A stretch of DNA of 64,000 nucleotides from Sitta carolinensis (taxonomy: Eukaryota > Chordata > Aves > Passeriformes > Sittidae). This document shows positions 41,601-53,700 of this stretch, one piece after another. The first letter of the stretch is position 1, and each line of letters starts with the position of its first letter. The notes under the pieces are model-generated. The model was not told where the DNA came from. It saw only the letters and a program-made list of their open reading frames with translations, and searched no databases. Position numbers and translations under genes: made by a program. The stretch lies in the NCBI GenBank assembly GCA_032173965.1, contig CM063288.1, forward strand, positions 24,832,001 through 24,896,000. The letters are read 5' to 3'.

Positions 41601-43280
41601 ACTTCTCAAAGACTTTTTTACAGGAAAGTCCAATACTGACACAGCAATAAAACTTTTCAGTCACAAAACTGATACCACTTCTTTCTCCTGTTTCTTTCTA
41701 ATCCTGATTTGCTAGAAATCAGCTATTCTATTGTAATAAACAGTAGGAAACAGTAAGGTGTTTGTATATGAACACAACTTGGCATTCTAAACACTTGACA
41801 GAGTATTGACACCCTCACACCATACATGACCATTTCAGCAGATGTCAAATACAATAATTAGAACAACACGATGTTAACGTTGCAATAATGGATGATAATT
41901 CGGAAAATTAGAAGATGAGGACAATCTATATTCAGTTTACCTTTTATGCTATGCAAGAGCTATGCATTTTTACCAGCATTTACTGAGTTTTTGAACACTG
42001 CAATATTTACTTAAGTAAATATAACAGTTTTACTGTTTATAGTAATTCCCTCACCAGACTCCCTATAATATTTTTGCATAAAAACTTTCACCTTACACAC
42101 TGTTGTCTTGAAAAGACCAGAGACAATGAAGATTCAATCATCTTTTTGATAACATCTGTTTAAATTATTTTGATGAATTTTTGAGACTAGAAATCCAGTA
42201 ACTGGTAAAAATTGTTCTGTGACTATTTTTATATCATCCCTAGAATTCCTTCCCCATCCCCAGGCCTCCCTCCCACCAAATCCAACAAATTCATTGATAT
42301 AAGACGGCAACGAATTATTTTCCAAATATTTAACATCAGGACTGTTGCAAATTCACATGTAAATCGTCTTCCTCCATACAACGCAAGTACAGTGATAGCT
42401 CACAGACCATGACGTTTCAAGAGCTCTTCATTAACAGATGGATTTTCAAAAACAAGTTCAACAATCTATTTAACATCTTACTCGAAACACTTCCAATAAA
42501 GCTGGACATACAAAATAACTAAGTCTCCTACTCGGAACAAAATAGAGAAGTGACTTTAATTCATTAAAATGTCAGAAAATATCCGTCAATACATCTGGAT
42601 CAAGCTACATAAAAATATTCTTTTTTTACTTTTCTTAGTCTTTATACAATTTTCCTATATGAAGGATTATAAGCAACCTTTATCATTATTGAATTTTAGT
42701 TCTTTCTCACAGGGACTCATTTGTTTAATTGGGTAGTTATTATTAATTTCTAGTATTAACATAAGATCTAAAATGTCATTTTCAATGGACACTTTTTAAA
42801 ACTGATGATAACACTTGCAGATTAACAACAGAAAATTAAATCCCTTGCTCATCTGAAGAACAACTATAAAGGGCAATTATAGTGCAAGTTTCTTTACTGG
42901 CATTACCTAACCTTGTAGACATTCCTAAAGGTAGAAAACATTCCATGTGTGTACTCACTCAAAATGTGTGACTGCCAATTAGCAAAGATATTTTTTGAAT
43001 TCTTAAGACAACTTACTCAATATGTCACCTTTTGTTTCATAATTTATGTTTTCTGAAACAAAATTAACACTCCTCATGGAAATGGGTTAAACCTGACTAG
43101 TCAGCAGTCTGCTGTCACTTCAATGTATTATTAACCCTTAGTAATAAAATAGATCTGGCTCGCACGTTTTTATAAGGCTTGTTTATCTGACATTGCCTGA
43201 TTCAGCTGTAAACCAACACATTTTCTTCTAGACATTGCAGGAAAAGAGAGTGAAACTTGACAAAATGGCTTATTGTTGGG

Positions 43281-43309
43281 GCCAGAAACAGAAATTGGAC
43301 ATTTCTGGC
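43281..43309. repeat. Short inverted repeat (8-bp arms)
   Basis: GCCAGAAA at 43281-43288 pairs with TTTCTGGC at 43302-43309 across a 13-base spacer. It is probably chance in a 32-kb intron. Confidence 0.5.
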
Positions 43310-46000
43310 TTCGGCAAGTGTTTGTAGTAAGTTCTAGATTTAATCATCAGGATCCTCAGTATGAACAGATGTTAATGGGAAGCTGTGAAGCACATTATTT
43401 CAGTTCTACTTGAAAATTCCAAAATAAAACTATTGTTTAACACAACAGAAAGGGCAGAGTGTGATTATTTTGCAACCTTTGGCTTCATTTGTAACACAAG
43501 TGATTTGGATTCTTCTTCTATTAAGAAGGTGATGCAAATTACTTAATGGCTGAGATCTTCAGTACTATTCTTCCTAGTATTTACCTAACTGGCTTAGTCA
43601 CTCAGATTTAACTCTGTCCCAGTTTGATAGGTTTTTACTTCCCCCTCCAGTTGCTGAAAAACATTTGAAGAAGGAAGGCAAATATGACGAGTAAAGATGA
43701 GACAAACACAGGATAAAGATCTACAATTTAAAGCACAAAGAATTAACTCTTTCTAGCTACAAAAGCGAGTTGATTCTATCGTAAACCTTAACGTTGAAGG
43801 ATTAGACAAAAGATCAAATTCAAATAAAGAAGCAACTGCTAAAGAAAATTAGTGGTTTGGGGGAAACAAGGCAATACCTATATATTCTGACAGCCAGACC
43901 ACCGAGACATCCTTTTGAAAATCAAAGCCTCTTAAAATCAACCCCAGTGAACCATTACCTATGAGGGGCATCGCAGCAGTTTCATGCAATACTCTAAACC
44001 AACAGGTGTTGTCTGTACCCAGGCTGACTTTACTAAGAAAAAAGCAGGCTCCAACACACAAGTTGAAAACAGTTTATGTCAATACACTACTCCACTGTAA
44101 AAAACCCCTACTTTAAATTCAAACCTGAAGGCAGTAGTCTAAAGATACTACACAAGGAAGGCAGACTGATGATTATATAAAATTTGTCAGTGTTTTCTTT
44201 CACATTATTTCTTATACCTTTTCAAGAAATTAACAGCTGGTACACTGTATTGCTTTCCATAACTGTGGTTTTTCTCTTACTAATGCATTTCTCCCTGTCA
44301 CCACATGCTGAGTCAGAGAAGCAGTGGTAGAAGGATGCTTCATTGCATACCATTTGAGTATAAAAATGAAGCCATTGTAAGGAAATATCTATCTGAAAAT
44401 GAAAACTTACAAGGGCAATAAATAAATTCCTTAGTGTCACTTACCTTTCTGTTGTATGAAAGCAAAAAGCTTCTGTAACATGGATTTCTGTACAGTAATT
44501 TGAGTATCACCCAGTGATACAAAAAATCACATACCAACTTAGGTGCAGAAAAATAGTTGTGTTCCACTATCCACCACACCCACCCAAGAATGATATCAGT
44601 GTATTAAATATAGATATGTATAGATCATTATAGAATTTATGTAAAAAGTATTCCCTAGATGACGACCTATACTTTTGTTCTTCAAGACGATTTCTCAAGT
44701 AATTTTCCCATTCCTCTATTTTAACAGGAAACTTCTCAGCAGAGAAAAGCTGATTAAAGACAACAAAATTGGAAGATTTGTTGCTCTAGATATACTGCTT
44801 CTATAAATATATAGAACTAATCGATTAATTCTTTTGCTTTAAGGTGTTTAACAAGCTAATGTATCCATGTCTGGAGGGCTCTAGGCAGAACAGACAAAAA
44901 GAGGCAATTTGTTCAAAATGGAGTGGGTGTGATTCTACAGTCTCACAAACATTCATCCACCACATGAACGGTAATGTAAAGATATTAACCATACGAAACA
45001 GTTTACATTTGCAAAGGGAGTGTATCTGTAATCCACCGGTAAAAAACAAATTGTACCACACAGACCGGTCTTCATCCCCTTCTAAACACTTATAGCCCAG
45101 TAAAAATATAAAATACTAGGAAAAATGATAAAACGCAGAGACAGTGTTCAAACATGCAGGTGATCGTTTTGTGCCGCACAAGATAAAAAATTCCAAAAGA
45201 AGTAAAATCTTCCAAAATGAACAGGTAAGTCACTGGCTTCTTAAGACAACCTGCATTAGTGCAGGAGAAAAATAAATACAGCCATATGAATTTTACAAGG
45301 TCATGTGACACTCATGTACACAGACACTCCTCCCTTCCCTCCCACCATCAGCGATTTTCCCCATGCAGAAAAAATAATACACCACTCTCCCAGCTGCATG
45401 ATAACCAACGCAGGCACCAACCTTGCTTGGGAGGCTCTTCGCAAGCCAGTCTGCCTTCCGTAAGTCGTATGGCTAAAAAGCTTAACAGATTTCAGGTTTG
45501 GTGCTTGGTTTTTAACCCATCATTCCTTCTTGCACTAGGAACGAGGATTTGCGCGTTTTGTTCCGCGGGCGGCAGCGCGCGCCTCGGCGATGCCTGCGCC
45601 GGGGACCGACTGCCTGCGGCTGCACAGGGTGGAGACTCACCCAAGCTGACATTGTCTGGATGCCACACACTACATCCCTCGCGCATCCCCGGCTGACTTC
45701 CCAGCCTCTTCCGAGGCATGCCTCATTCGGGGAAAACCCGGGGAGCACACACACACAAGAAACCTCTACCAGTCACCAGAGCCTCTCTAGAAAAAAACAC
45801 CGATGGTGTCTGGGGCGTGGAGGGGCGCAGGGCACAAGCGCGGGCCGGTAAATGCACGCCCCTCCTGCACCACTTCGCTCCGGTGCTCCCGCCCAGCGCC
45901 GGCGGCGGCTCGGGGGCCGAGGGGACGCGGCAGGAAACGCCGCCCGCCGGCTCCGCCACTGCTGCCCCCCAGAAAAGAACGACACGAAGGCGGCTCCGCC

Positions 46001-46010
46001 ACTCACCTCG
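46001..46010 (-). other. RAPH1: Strong splice donor ending a putative non-coding RAPH1 exon 1
   Basis: The minus strand reads CGAG|GTGAGT, with the exon's last base at 46007. This is the best donor I saw within the island; weaker alternatives are GTGAGT near 45630-45637 and GTGAGC near 46349. Joined to the exon 2 acceptor it places bases directly before the ATG. The reading frame entering the ATG contains no ATG in the last 102 bases of this exon, so translation would start in exon 2. Needs transcript data to confirm. Confidence 0.5.
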
Positions 46011-46163
46011 CCCCGGCTCCAGGGGAGCCCCGGCGGACAGCGGCGACGCCCCACAGAACAGAGGAGCGAGGCGCCGGCTTCGCTCCCGCTCACTGCCGGC
46101 GGCGGCACCCGGGTCCGCTCCGCCCGCAGACCCCGTCGGCGGCTGCTGCTGCTCCTCCTGCCG

Positions 46164-46176
46164 CCACCAATGGTGG
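46164..46176. promoter_or_regulatory. Near-palindromic CCAAT-containing motif
   Basis: CCACCAATGGTGG is palindromic except at its centre (extended by one matching base on each side) and carries CCAAT on the plus strand. This is a possible NF-Y site, which can work in either orientation. It lies about 160 bp upstream of the putative donor, so it would be in or just upstream of exon 1. Its role is inferred. Confidence 0.35.
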
Positions 46177-46353
46177 CCGTTGATACCGGTTCCTTTCGCC
46201 GCTCCCTTCCTTTCCCGTTCCTTGTTTCCGCCGAGCGCGGAACCGCCTCCGCCCGGCGGCCGAGGCGCGCCCCTGGCCAGCAGCGGAGACGCCGCTCCCC
46301 ACACGCCGCAGCCGCCCCAGCACCGCCGCCGCTCCGGGCTCCCCCCGCCGCTC

Positions 46354-46361
46354 ACTTCCGG
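46354..46361. promoter_or_regulatory. ETS/GABP-type site (ACTTCCGG)
   Basis: ACTTCCGG on the plus strand (CCGGAAGT on the minus) matches the consensus commonly found near CpG-island transcription starts. It is about 350 bp upstream of the putative exon 1 donor, a plausible distance for a core promoter element. One match only; binding not shown. Confidence 0.45.
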
Positions 46362-46489
46362 CGCGCGGGCCGCGCCTCGCCCCGCCCTGCCGGGACCGGC
46401 GCCAGCCGCGGGGGGCGGCGGCGGCCCCGCAGCGCCGGAGCGGCCGTTGGGCGCGCGCGGGACGCTTGGGCGCGCGGCGGGCGCGCGCG

Positions 46490-46650
46490 GAGCCGATCGA
46501 TCCCCGCGGAGCCCATCGATCCCCACGGAGCCCATTGATCCGCCGGTGCCGATGCCCACGGAGCCCATTGACCCGCCGGTGCCGATCCCCACGGAGCCCA
46601 TTGATCCCTGCGGTGCCGATCCCCCGCTGCTGATCGATCCCTGCGGTGCC
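46490..46650. repeat. GC-rich minisatellite with 19- and 33-bp units
   Basis: Units begin with 'gagccc' or 'gagccg'. There are two 19-bp units (46490-46508, 46509-46527), two 33-bp units (46528-46560, 46561-46593) and a degenerate third 33-bp unit (46594-46626) with a partial tail to about 46650. The 33-bp unit appears to be the 19-bp unit extended by a 'cgccggtgccgat' insert. It lies at the upstream side of the CpG island. As 33 is divisible by three, it makes an 11-residue periodic peptide (TEPIDPPVP-like) in one plus frame and a glycine/serine-rich one in a minus frame, but neither has other support as protein. Confidence 0.92.
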
Positions 46651-47271
46651 ATTGCCCGCGGGGCGGTGGCCGGCGCGCTCTCGGCGGGCGCTGCCCGCGC
46701 GCCAGGCGCCTTGGGGCTGCGGTTCCGTCCGCAGGTAAAGGCGCTGTGGGACGGTCCCTGCTCCCATCACCGAAGGTTTCTGTTGTCAGCAAATTACCGA
46801 ATCCTACCGAAATCCTCGGTCGTATGTCCCGCTGACCCCGGGCCAGCCGCGGACCGCGCCGCCTCGGCTACGGTCTGCCCCGGCGGAGAGTTTGCCCCCT
46901 TCTCTCATCCTACCACAGCATCAGGGCCGAGATCACCAGTTTTAAAGTAATTTACGAAACGGGATAAACGCATTGCTTTCTACTGCAAGTAGTGCTATAG
47001 GAGAGGAGATTGGCTTAAATACAGTTTGTTGCCTGAGTGCTCCAAGCTACAGCGCAGGAGAGGTGGCATCCAGGCTGCCTTCCACCGGGAACGTGCTTCT
47101 CCCCTGTGCCACAACCGCTCTCTATTGAGACAGAGCACCGGCATGTTTTACATCAGCGTTTTTCTGTCAGTATTTGACAGGCAGAAAACTTCAGTCAGTT
47201 AAAGTACCGTATTTTCAATAAATGTGAACAATTATGCAAAACGATGCTTCTTGTTTTACTGCTGTAATACA

Positions 47272-47313
47272 GTACTAATACTAATACTAATAATATTAGT
47301 ACTAAGTACTAAT
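47272..47313. repeat. TACTAA-type repeat with internal hairpin
   Basis: Repeats of tactaa/ctaata are followed by their reverse complement: tactaat-aat-attagta forms a 7-bp stem, then actaagtactaat continues. It lies about 400 bp outside the CpG island. Microsatellite-like; no role known. Confidence 0.7.
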
Positions 47314-48817
47314 TTACCAATGAGATTACAAGCTAGGTCAACAGCAACATGAAATTCCGTTTAAAATACAAGCTATTACATGGAGAAAATTATTTTCATG
47401 TGTACATACAATTAAGTAATTTGAAAAACGAAGTTCACCCACCTTAATAGCAAATAACATCTTTATAGCAAAAATCTTTGCAAATATAAATTCACCTTAA
47501 CATGTAATCACTTTAAAACTCTGGACAACATAATAAAATGTTGCCAACTAACAACATCCCAGACAAGTTAAGATCAAAGTTATTGATGCAGAAACATAAA
47601 TTATCAATATGGAATAGAAATACATGCATTCATCACCAAGAGACCACAGTAGTCTTCTGGAGTTTGCAAATAAAATATTTTTAATCTAACCGTCTGAAAT
47701 TCTAGACTGCTACTGATACAGTGCTTCACAGTTTGTGAAGTTCCACAATTAGGAGGAGTCTGAGCTCACATTATTTAATAAAAGTGATAAGTACTTCAAT
47801 TTTCAGTGCTGTTCTGCACTTAATGCATATCGGCAATGAGAGTGAGCTGGCAGAGACGATGAATCTGATGTTATCAGCAGGTTTAGACTTTGTCTGCAGG
47901 TTGTATTAATCCCACCACACTTTCCTACTGATCCTCTTGACCCTGAAGGGATTAGAATGACAACACCTCCCCAGAAGCAGACTTGAGATGGCCAGAGGAA
48001 GCACAGGGAGCGCATGGGCAATGCAAGGAGCAACTTGGGTGTGCCGTGGCCAGGTTCCTTGGCAGCTCCATGGCAGCTGACCCAGAACAGAAGCGCTGCC
48101 AGGTCTCACGTTCTGCATCACTGCAGCTCAAGAACTGCACAGCCATGATGTGTGCAAAGCTTCATATCCTCAGCTACGAAATTCTCTCAAAAGGAAAAAG
48201 AGGCTGCAGCTGACTGCTGCAAACTCTGCTTTTGGCACGTGGAAATAGTATTCCCTTATATCAAACTTCCTAAGACACTAAATCGTCCCTGAGTCTGAGC
48301 AGACAATAGACAACAGAGTTAATCTAATAGAGATCTGAGCTAGACCATTTTAAGCTTGAGGACCAGACTGGATCTGTGTGCATCCTACAGAACCACTATC
48401 CGATTGCAGATGTAAGTTACTAATGTAAAACCATCTCCAGGCCAAGGAAATAGTACATACCTGCAGCAGATGTTGGGTAAGGTTTTCAAAGTAGTACAGG
48501 AAATTTAGTCATAGCCAGTGAAATTAATAGGTAATGAATTAAAAAAATAAGTGAAGCCTTTTGTGTAAGTTAAAAAGTCAGCTTAAATGTATATCTGCAT
48601 TGAAATAAAAAAGGATAAAATGGATAATTTTTTAAATCAGGGGATAATTCCATGGTTATTGACCTGTTCTTATCCCCAAATGCTATCTATCAATCTCAAT
48701 TCTACTTATAGCTAAGTATTGTTGGCACCTGAGCTTAATTTTGGATCCTACAAAGGTTTTATTTACTGTATTTAAATAATTCTGAATAAGAAAACATAAA
48801 TAAGCAAAGGTTACATA

Positions 48818-48851
48818 GGATCATTAGATCATCTGGATCATTAGATGGTTG
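48818..48851. repeat. 17-bp tandem duplication
   Basis: Two near-identical copies of ggatcattagatcatct / ggatcattagatggttg lie back to back. Local slippage. Confidence 0.7.
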
Positions 48852-50648
48852 GGAGAATTTCCATGAAGGACACACCAAGCAAAGGCTGTAAATATGAGAG
48901 TTCAAAATTAACAAAAAACCCTCTCATCTTGATTGCTTTGTTGGATCTAAGAAAGCTCAATGACTTGTGCAGTAGAAATTTGACATTTTGGTGAAGACCT
49001 GCTGGGTCTGACCCAGACTGTCGATCAAAACTATATGTGTGTGCAAATATAGGTACATCCATATATCCATGTAACTATATCATCATGGAACCTTGAGCAC
49101 CTATGGTGCCTGCCAGCTCTAGCAAGGAGAAGAGCAGTCTGACTTTTCACCTGCTTCTTTATTAATTTATTTTGCCAGCTACAGGGTTCAAGGCATAAAA
49201 TCATTAAAAAGCCTTTCCAGTTCATCAAATAGCTTGTTCAGCCTATACTGCTCACCTAGCTATAATGGCATTTCCAAATGGGAATTCTGACAAAGTATTA
49301 CAGTATTTCTTAGAAACAGGTATAGAACCCATAGCCATTAACATCAATAATTCAGCTCATCCAGACTTACATTAAAAATGTCTTCTCTCAGGTCTTATCT
49401 ACTGTTTGTAAACAAGGATGTCTTGCAGCAACTGGTATGATAAGAGCAGTAACAGGAACGCAGACTTGGACAAGAGCTTCTGGGGTTTCAAGCTAGCCAG
49501 CATGATACATAATCCATTACAGAAACTCCTCAGGTTCTAGGTTAAGGCCACTAAGTTTTCTCAAGGCTACTGTTCAGTGGGAAGGCTATTTGCATGGGGA
49601 CCAAGTTCAGAGAAGCATCAGCACAAACTGGAATGAAAACGCCATTTTCTGGACTCATTTCATCAGTGTAAATGAGAAAAATCTTGGCTAATTCCAGCTG
49701 AAGTGTTCTTGAATTACAGAGGGGTGATGGCTCTGAATCCAAAGCACAGAATGTCCATGGATGAAAATATAACTACTCTTTTCTTTATGCACTTTTCCTT
49801 CATTCCACCCCTAAGAACCAGAGAAGCATTCATTGTCTTTCTCAGGTGATGAGAGAATAAGCTACTTCCTTAGACCCAGAAAGGAAACCTTGTTCATAGC
49901 CAAGGTCTGGATTCTGCTCTCATCAATGCCAAATCAGTTTCTTGCTTGGGAGGAGACTTCATTGCAGACTTACTATTATTTTTATGGAATTGCAGACTAC
50001 CAAATAATCTATCTATAGCATTCATTATCATTATCAGTCCTTTTAATGAAGACTCAAATCACCCCATCACACATCTCAATAAATCAGCATGGCTACCACA
50101 TGCCAAAAAAACCCCATTTCTTCTTGACCCTCAAAGCAATCAGCTTATACTGCTGAAGCAGTTTGTCCCCTGCATTGTTGTAATCTGGTGCATACAGCTG
50201 CAAATGTTGTCTTTGCTCACAAAGCTTCTTAAATCCCTTTTTTAATTCTACTAAACTCTTTGCGTTGATGACTGCCCATGACAATTGGATTCCATAGACA
50301 GAAAATATACTGTGTGAAATTGTATTGAAACGTGTTCTGGAAGGTTTTGCTCTATGAATTGGGTCATAGAGGCTGAAATTAGCTGATTTCACTACACAGT
50401 TGATGAAATTTCATCTTATGTGAAGTTCCCCTTGCCTCCATGATCTCTTCTACCCTCCATTACTCTTTATTCTGCACAGTTAACTTTCTGATTCCTTCTT
50501 AAGTCCTCTGAGGCAGAGCCTGGCCCTCATGAATGTATTGGAGCACCTGTGCAGCCATGCACATAAAAATAGGGAAGGAACAACACACACAGAGACTAGG
50601 ATCTTCCAGCATACAGGGCACCACAGAGACGCTGGACTCTCCTCCCAG

Positions 50649-50725
50649 GCTGAAGTCAGTAATTGATTTTAATGGGAGCAGGGCTGAGCTAATGCTGGCA
50701 CTTTGGAAAATCCCACCCAAGGGAT
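50649..50725. repeat. Ancient interspersed repeat remnant
   Basis: The segments 'ctgaagtcagtaattgattt', 'taatgggagcagggctgagc' and 'gcactttggaaaatcccacc' resemble very old repeats widespread in turtle, crocodile and bird genomes that carry 'attgatttcaatgggagcag' and 'tgaaaatcccaccc' modules. Recognised by familiarity only; no family name claimed. Confidence 0.45.
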
Positions 50726-53700
50726 TCAGTGATATTGAAAGTGCTTGAGGCAGGTTAACTGCAGGCATTTTCCCTAATGGGGAATGGTGCAGTTGTCTTT
50801 ATTAATTTTCCTTTTCCAAACTGCAATTAGAATGTATGCATTTTTATATACTTAGGAACAAAATAATGTTAAATGCTTCTATTTCTAGAGACTCTTACTG
50901 AAAGGCAAATAAATGAGTGATTTTCTGCAGCACAGTTACAGGCCTTAAGATCTATCACACTCCACTAGAATCTATTAATACTCTCTTGCTGCCCTTCTTT
51001 TTCCTTCAGCTCACTTAATATGATTACAAGGGAAAATAATCTCAGTGTGGGTCCCAATCACAGCAGATGCACTGGCTATTAGCAAAGCAAGGTTTTTCAT
51101 CATCTTCCTGGAGACAGGAGAACCAATGCTTTTCTATCTGACCATACCTTCAAAACCAAGAGAAAGAAATATCAGTGGTGAAGATGAATGGGAAATTGGC
51201 CATTAACAGGGGGAAAAAAAAGGTGGCATGAACTGCAGTGAGGTGTAAACAACAGGAAGGGGCATGATGTAAATAAATGTTAAATTAGAGAACATTGTTA
51301 TGGTCAGTTTTTGGAGAGGTCACTACAGGGTAAGTGTGGCCTCAAAAAAAGGAACCAAAGCTATGGCAACAATTTTGCAAACAACTCTACAAATAAATAC
51401 AGTCTTTAGCTGTCTCTGAAAACTATGAGATTACTCATTCATAAAAATGCTGAGCTTTTGGCACATTGTTCACTTAAAATACAAATAGTGATTCTTTTCC
51501 ATACATTTATTCAAACAACACTAGAATTTTAAGCATAGTGGCAAACATCACCACTTCAAAATATCCCATTGCTGTAGTGTAATGGTAGAGGTTTGGTCAT
51601 TAACTTCACAGTGAAATGACAGCAGAATACCAGAAGTTTTCAAGTCTTGAGAACCACTGCTTTACATAAAAGAATCAAAGCCACGATTTGTTAAAAATAC
51701 TGAAGGAGGTGAGTGGTAGAGTGGGGTGGGAAAAGAAACTCAATTTGTGTCTACTTGCTACTTCTACTTTGTAATTCAGATTTTTCCTAAAAAGTTCTTC
51801 TCTACTTTTAATGACCTTCTTGATGTGACTTTACTGACTCTTTAGGTATAAAGGCTGTGCTCTTTACCAAACTGGAAGAGCCCCCGGATAACCCAGGGGC
51901 CTCCATATCTCTGTGTGAGGCTGGAAAGCAGTTCTCAGCATATGTTTGGAGTTCATGTTAGGTGTGTTACCATTACAGAGTAAGGCACAAGTAGTCATTT
52001 ACTTTTCAGATTACTTTTAACCTATTTTTACTTCCTCCATGACAACATTTCTCATTTTACACTGAAAATTCAGCTCACTTCAGAAGTGACATCTTTTGCT
52101 TACTGAGGTAGAAAAAGGGCACTTTAATGTACATGTTGAAAATGCTGAAATCTCCTTCCACACCAAATACTTTACGTGCACTTAATGCTCATTACAGAGT
52201 AATTACCTGCTAGATCTGATTTAATAATTATTAAAGTAAAAATGATTTTATCAATGTGCAATAAAATAGAGTTATCAGTTACACTGCTGCATGAGAGAGA
52301 ACTGAATTTTGGATCTTCAAGAAAGATCACTCTGAAAATCCAAAAGACTACATTTAGTTTCCTTTTTTTACAGAGGGAAAATCATTCGAACCCATTTATG
52401 CACTGGCCATAATTGCAGAGGGAGCTTCGTGTGGATGCACTGCAGCAATGTGACACAGTTTCTGGAGCTGCAGAGATATACTGACACATCTCTTATATAC
52501 TCATACTGGCAGTGGTTTGTTTTCCAAGTTACTATTAACTGTTCTTCCCAAAATATTTCCAGCCACATCTTGTCTTCAGATCTCATTCTAGAAAGCGACC
52601 TGCTCAAATAGACTTTTCATTTCAGAAGACAGCTGGCACTAATTAAGTTGCAAGACCAGGTAGAAAGTACAGCTTTCTCCAGAAGTTCTGTTATTTAACT
52701 GTACCAAATGTTTACAGAGCAGAAGTATTTTTTTCCCTGACCGTTTTACACATATATGAAATATTTGTCATATATGTTGTAAATCCTACATTAGGATTTA
52801 CTAAAATTTCTGTCTTGACCACTTAAGTGACATTGGCTGGACTGGTAACATTTTTTTAAAATAAGTAGTTTAAATTGGTGCAGTTGTTCTTTCAGTGAGT
52901 GAAAATAGCTGTGGGAAGTTTCAGATTCTTTCTTTGAACAGCTGTAGGTAAATGGACAGTAGATTTTTGAACAATGAATTTCAGCATTTTTATCATTGTA
53001 CTTTGAAACTTCTACAATTTATATTAAAACTCCCATTTGGAATTGAAAAGTGGAAAATAAACATTTTTGCATGTTTAATGTGGTCCATGTGATGTTTACG
53101 GACTTACCAGAGAGAGCTGTCATAATTTTTTGAATAATTTTAGTGATGAGGTAGGAAAAATTAAATGGCACTTCAGAATAATTTTGAAGATTTTTATTCA
53201 AGATTTGATGAGCAAAAATCCAAGCAATCCTCATTAATAATACCTTCAGGGAAAATTTCCTCCTTGAATCATAATGTGTACTTTTGAGGCAGATGACTTG
53301 GGAGCATCTGTATAGGAAAATTCAACTTCCTTAGCTACAAGTGGGATTTCTCTTAGTCTAAGACACATGTGCAGTTATATATAGATCACCCATACACATA
53401 ATGTATGTTTGCATGTAATTTGTTCTCAAGTACTCAGGGATTACCTTTAACTAAATGAAGAGTGGGATTAAGTGAACATATGGTGTTACGAAAGCTGAAA
53501 ATAAAATCCCCCTCCATCTTACTCTACTACACTTATATTGCTTATTAGGGGATTACTTCTAAGTCTGTGTGGACAAGCTTTCTGAGGAAGGAACTGCAAG
53601 TCATAAAGTTTCACAGGTTATAGACAAATCCTGCAAAACTGTACTGTCAAAGTGAGAGTATGTCTTTCGTTTAAATCTTGAAACTCATTTTTAACTTGTA

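Larger units (their letters stand above)
14350..46006 (-). other. Putative RAPH1 intron 1 (about 31.7 kb)
   Basis: This is the interval between the exon 2 acceptor (CCCCAG, with a 12-T tract) and a strong donor in the CpG island (CGAG|GTGAGT). It is AT-rich and lacks recognisable coding exons on either strand; open frames reach at most about 140 codons and often have an equally long frame on the opposite strand. Sub-blocks: 14370-27330 is unique sequence with only short A/T tracts and a T/G-rich patch at 17309-17350; 27331-27597 and 38515-38608 are CR1 3' ends; 34249-34307 is a short tandem repeat; the rest shows nothing I can name. Long first introns often hold enhancers and alternative first exons, but none can be identified by eye. 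Confidence 0.75.
1..46007 (-). other. RAPH1: RAPH1 transcription unit, 5' portion (gene continues left of window)
   Basis: Seen: three minus-strand exons with GT/AG boundaries join without a frame break and give 247 codons. From memory of the vertebrate family, this reads closely as the N-terminus of lamellipodin. Known of the family: lamellipodin is a cytoplasmic adaptor of the MRL group (RIAM, lamellipodin, MIG-10) that binds Ras-type GTPases, phosphoinositides, Ena/VASP proteins and talin, and promotes lamellipodial actin assembly and integrin activation. The mammalian protein is about 1250 residues, so roughly the first fifth is present. The RA-PH module and the FPPPP-type Ena/VASP sites are not in the window. 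The right end is placed at the last base of a putative first exon inside the CpG island; the true transcription start lies further right and cannot be fixed by eye. Identity is near certain for the coding exons; the first exon is inferred. Confidence 0.9.
45540..46870. promoter_or_regulatory. CpG island, probable RAPH1 promoter
   Basis: GC content and CpG density rise abruptly near 45540 (gatttgcgcg... ccgcgggcggcagcgcgcgc) and fall off near 46870, in an otherwise AT-rich, CpG-poor window. It is the only such island here, lies upstream of the RAPH1 start codon in the gene's orientation, and contains GC boxes (e.g. ccccgccc, ggggggcgg), an ETS-type ACTTCCGG site at 46354-46361 and a CCAAT motif at 46167-46171. 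No TATA box was noticed, in keeping with a dispersed CpG-island promoter. Long open frames cross it on both strands, which is expected from GC-rich, stop-poor sequence. An antisense (plus-strand) transcript could also start here. Assignment to RAPH1 is inferred from position. Confidence 0.85.

Noticed and set aside
45773..46108. Minus-strand frame through the putative exon 1 as an N-terminal extension of lamellipodin
   Set aside because: The frame does run into the exon 2 ATG, but between 46108 and the donor it has no ATG (its first codon is GTG). Known RAPH1 proteins start at the exon 2 methionine.
45718..46950. 410-codon plus-strand open frame as a protein gene
   Set aside because: It spans a CpG island with a minisatellite, is low-complexity Pro/Arg/Ala, has equally open frames on the other strand, and shows no domain.
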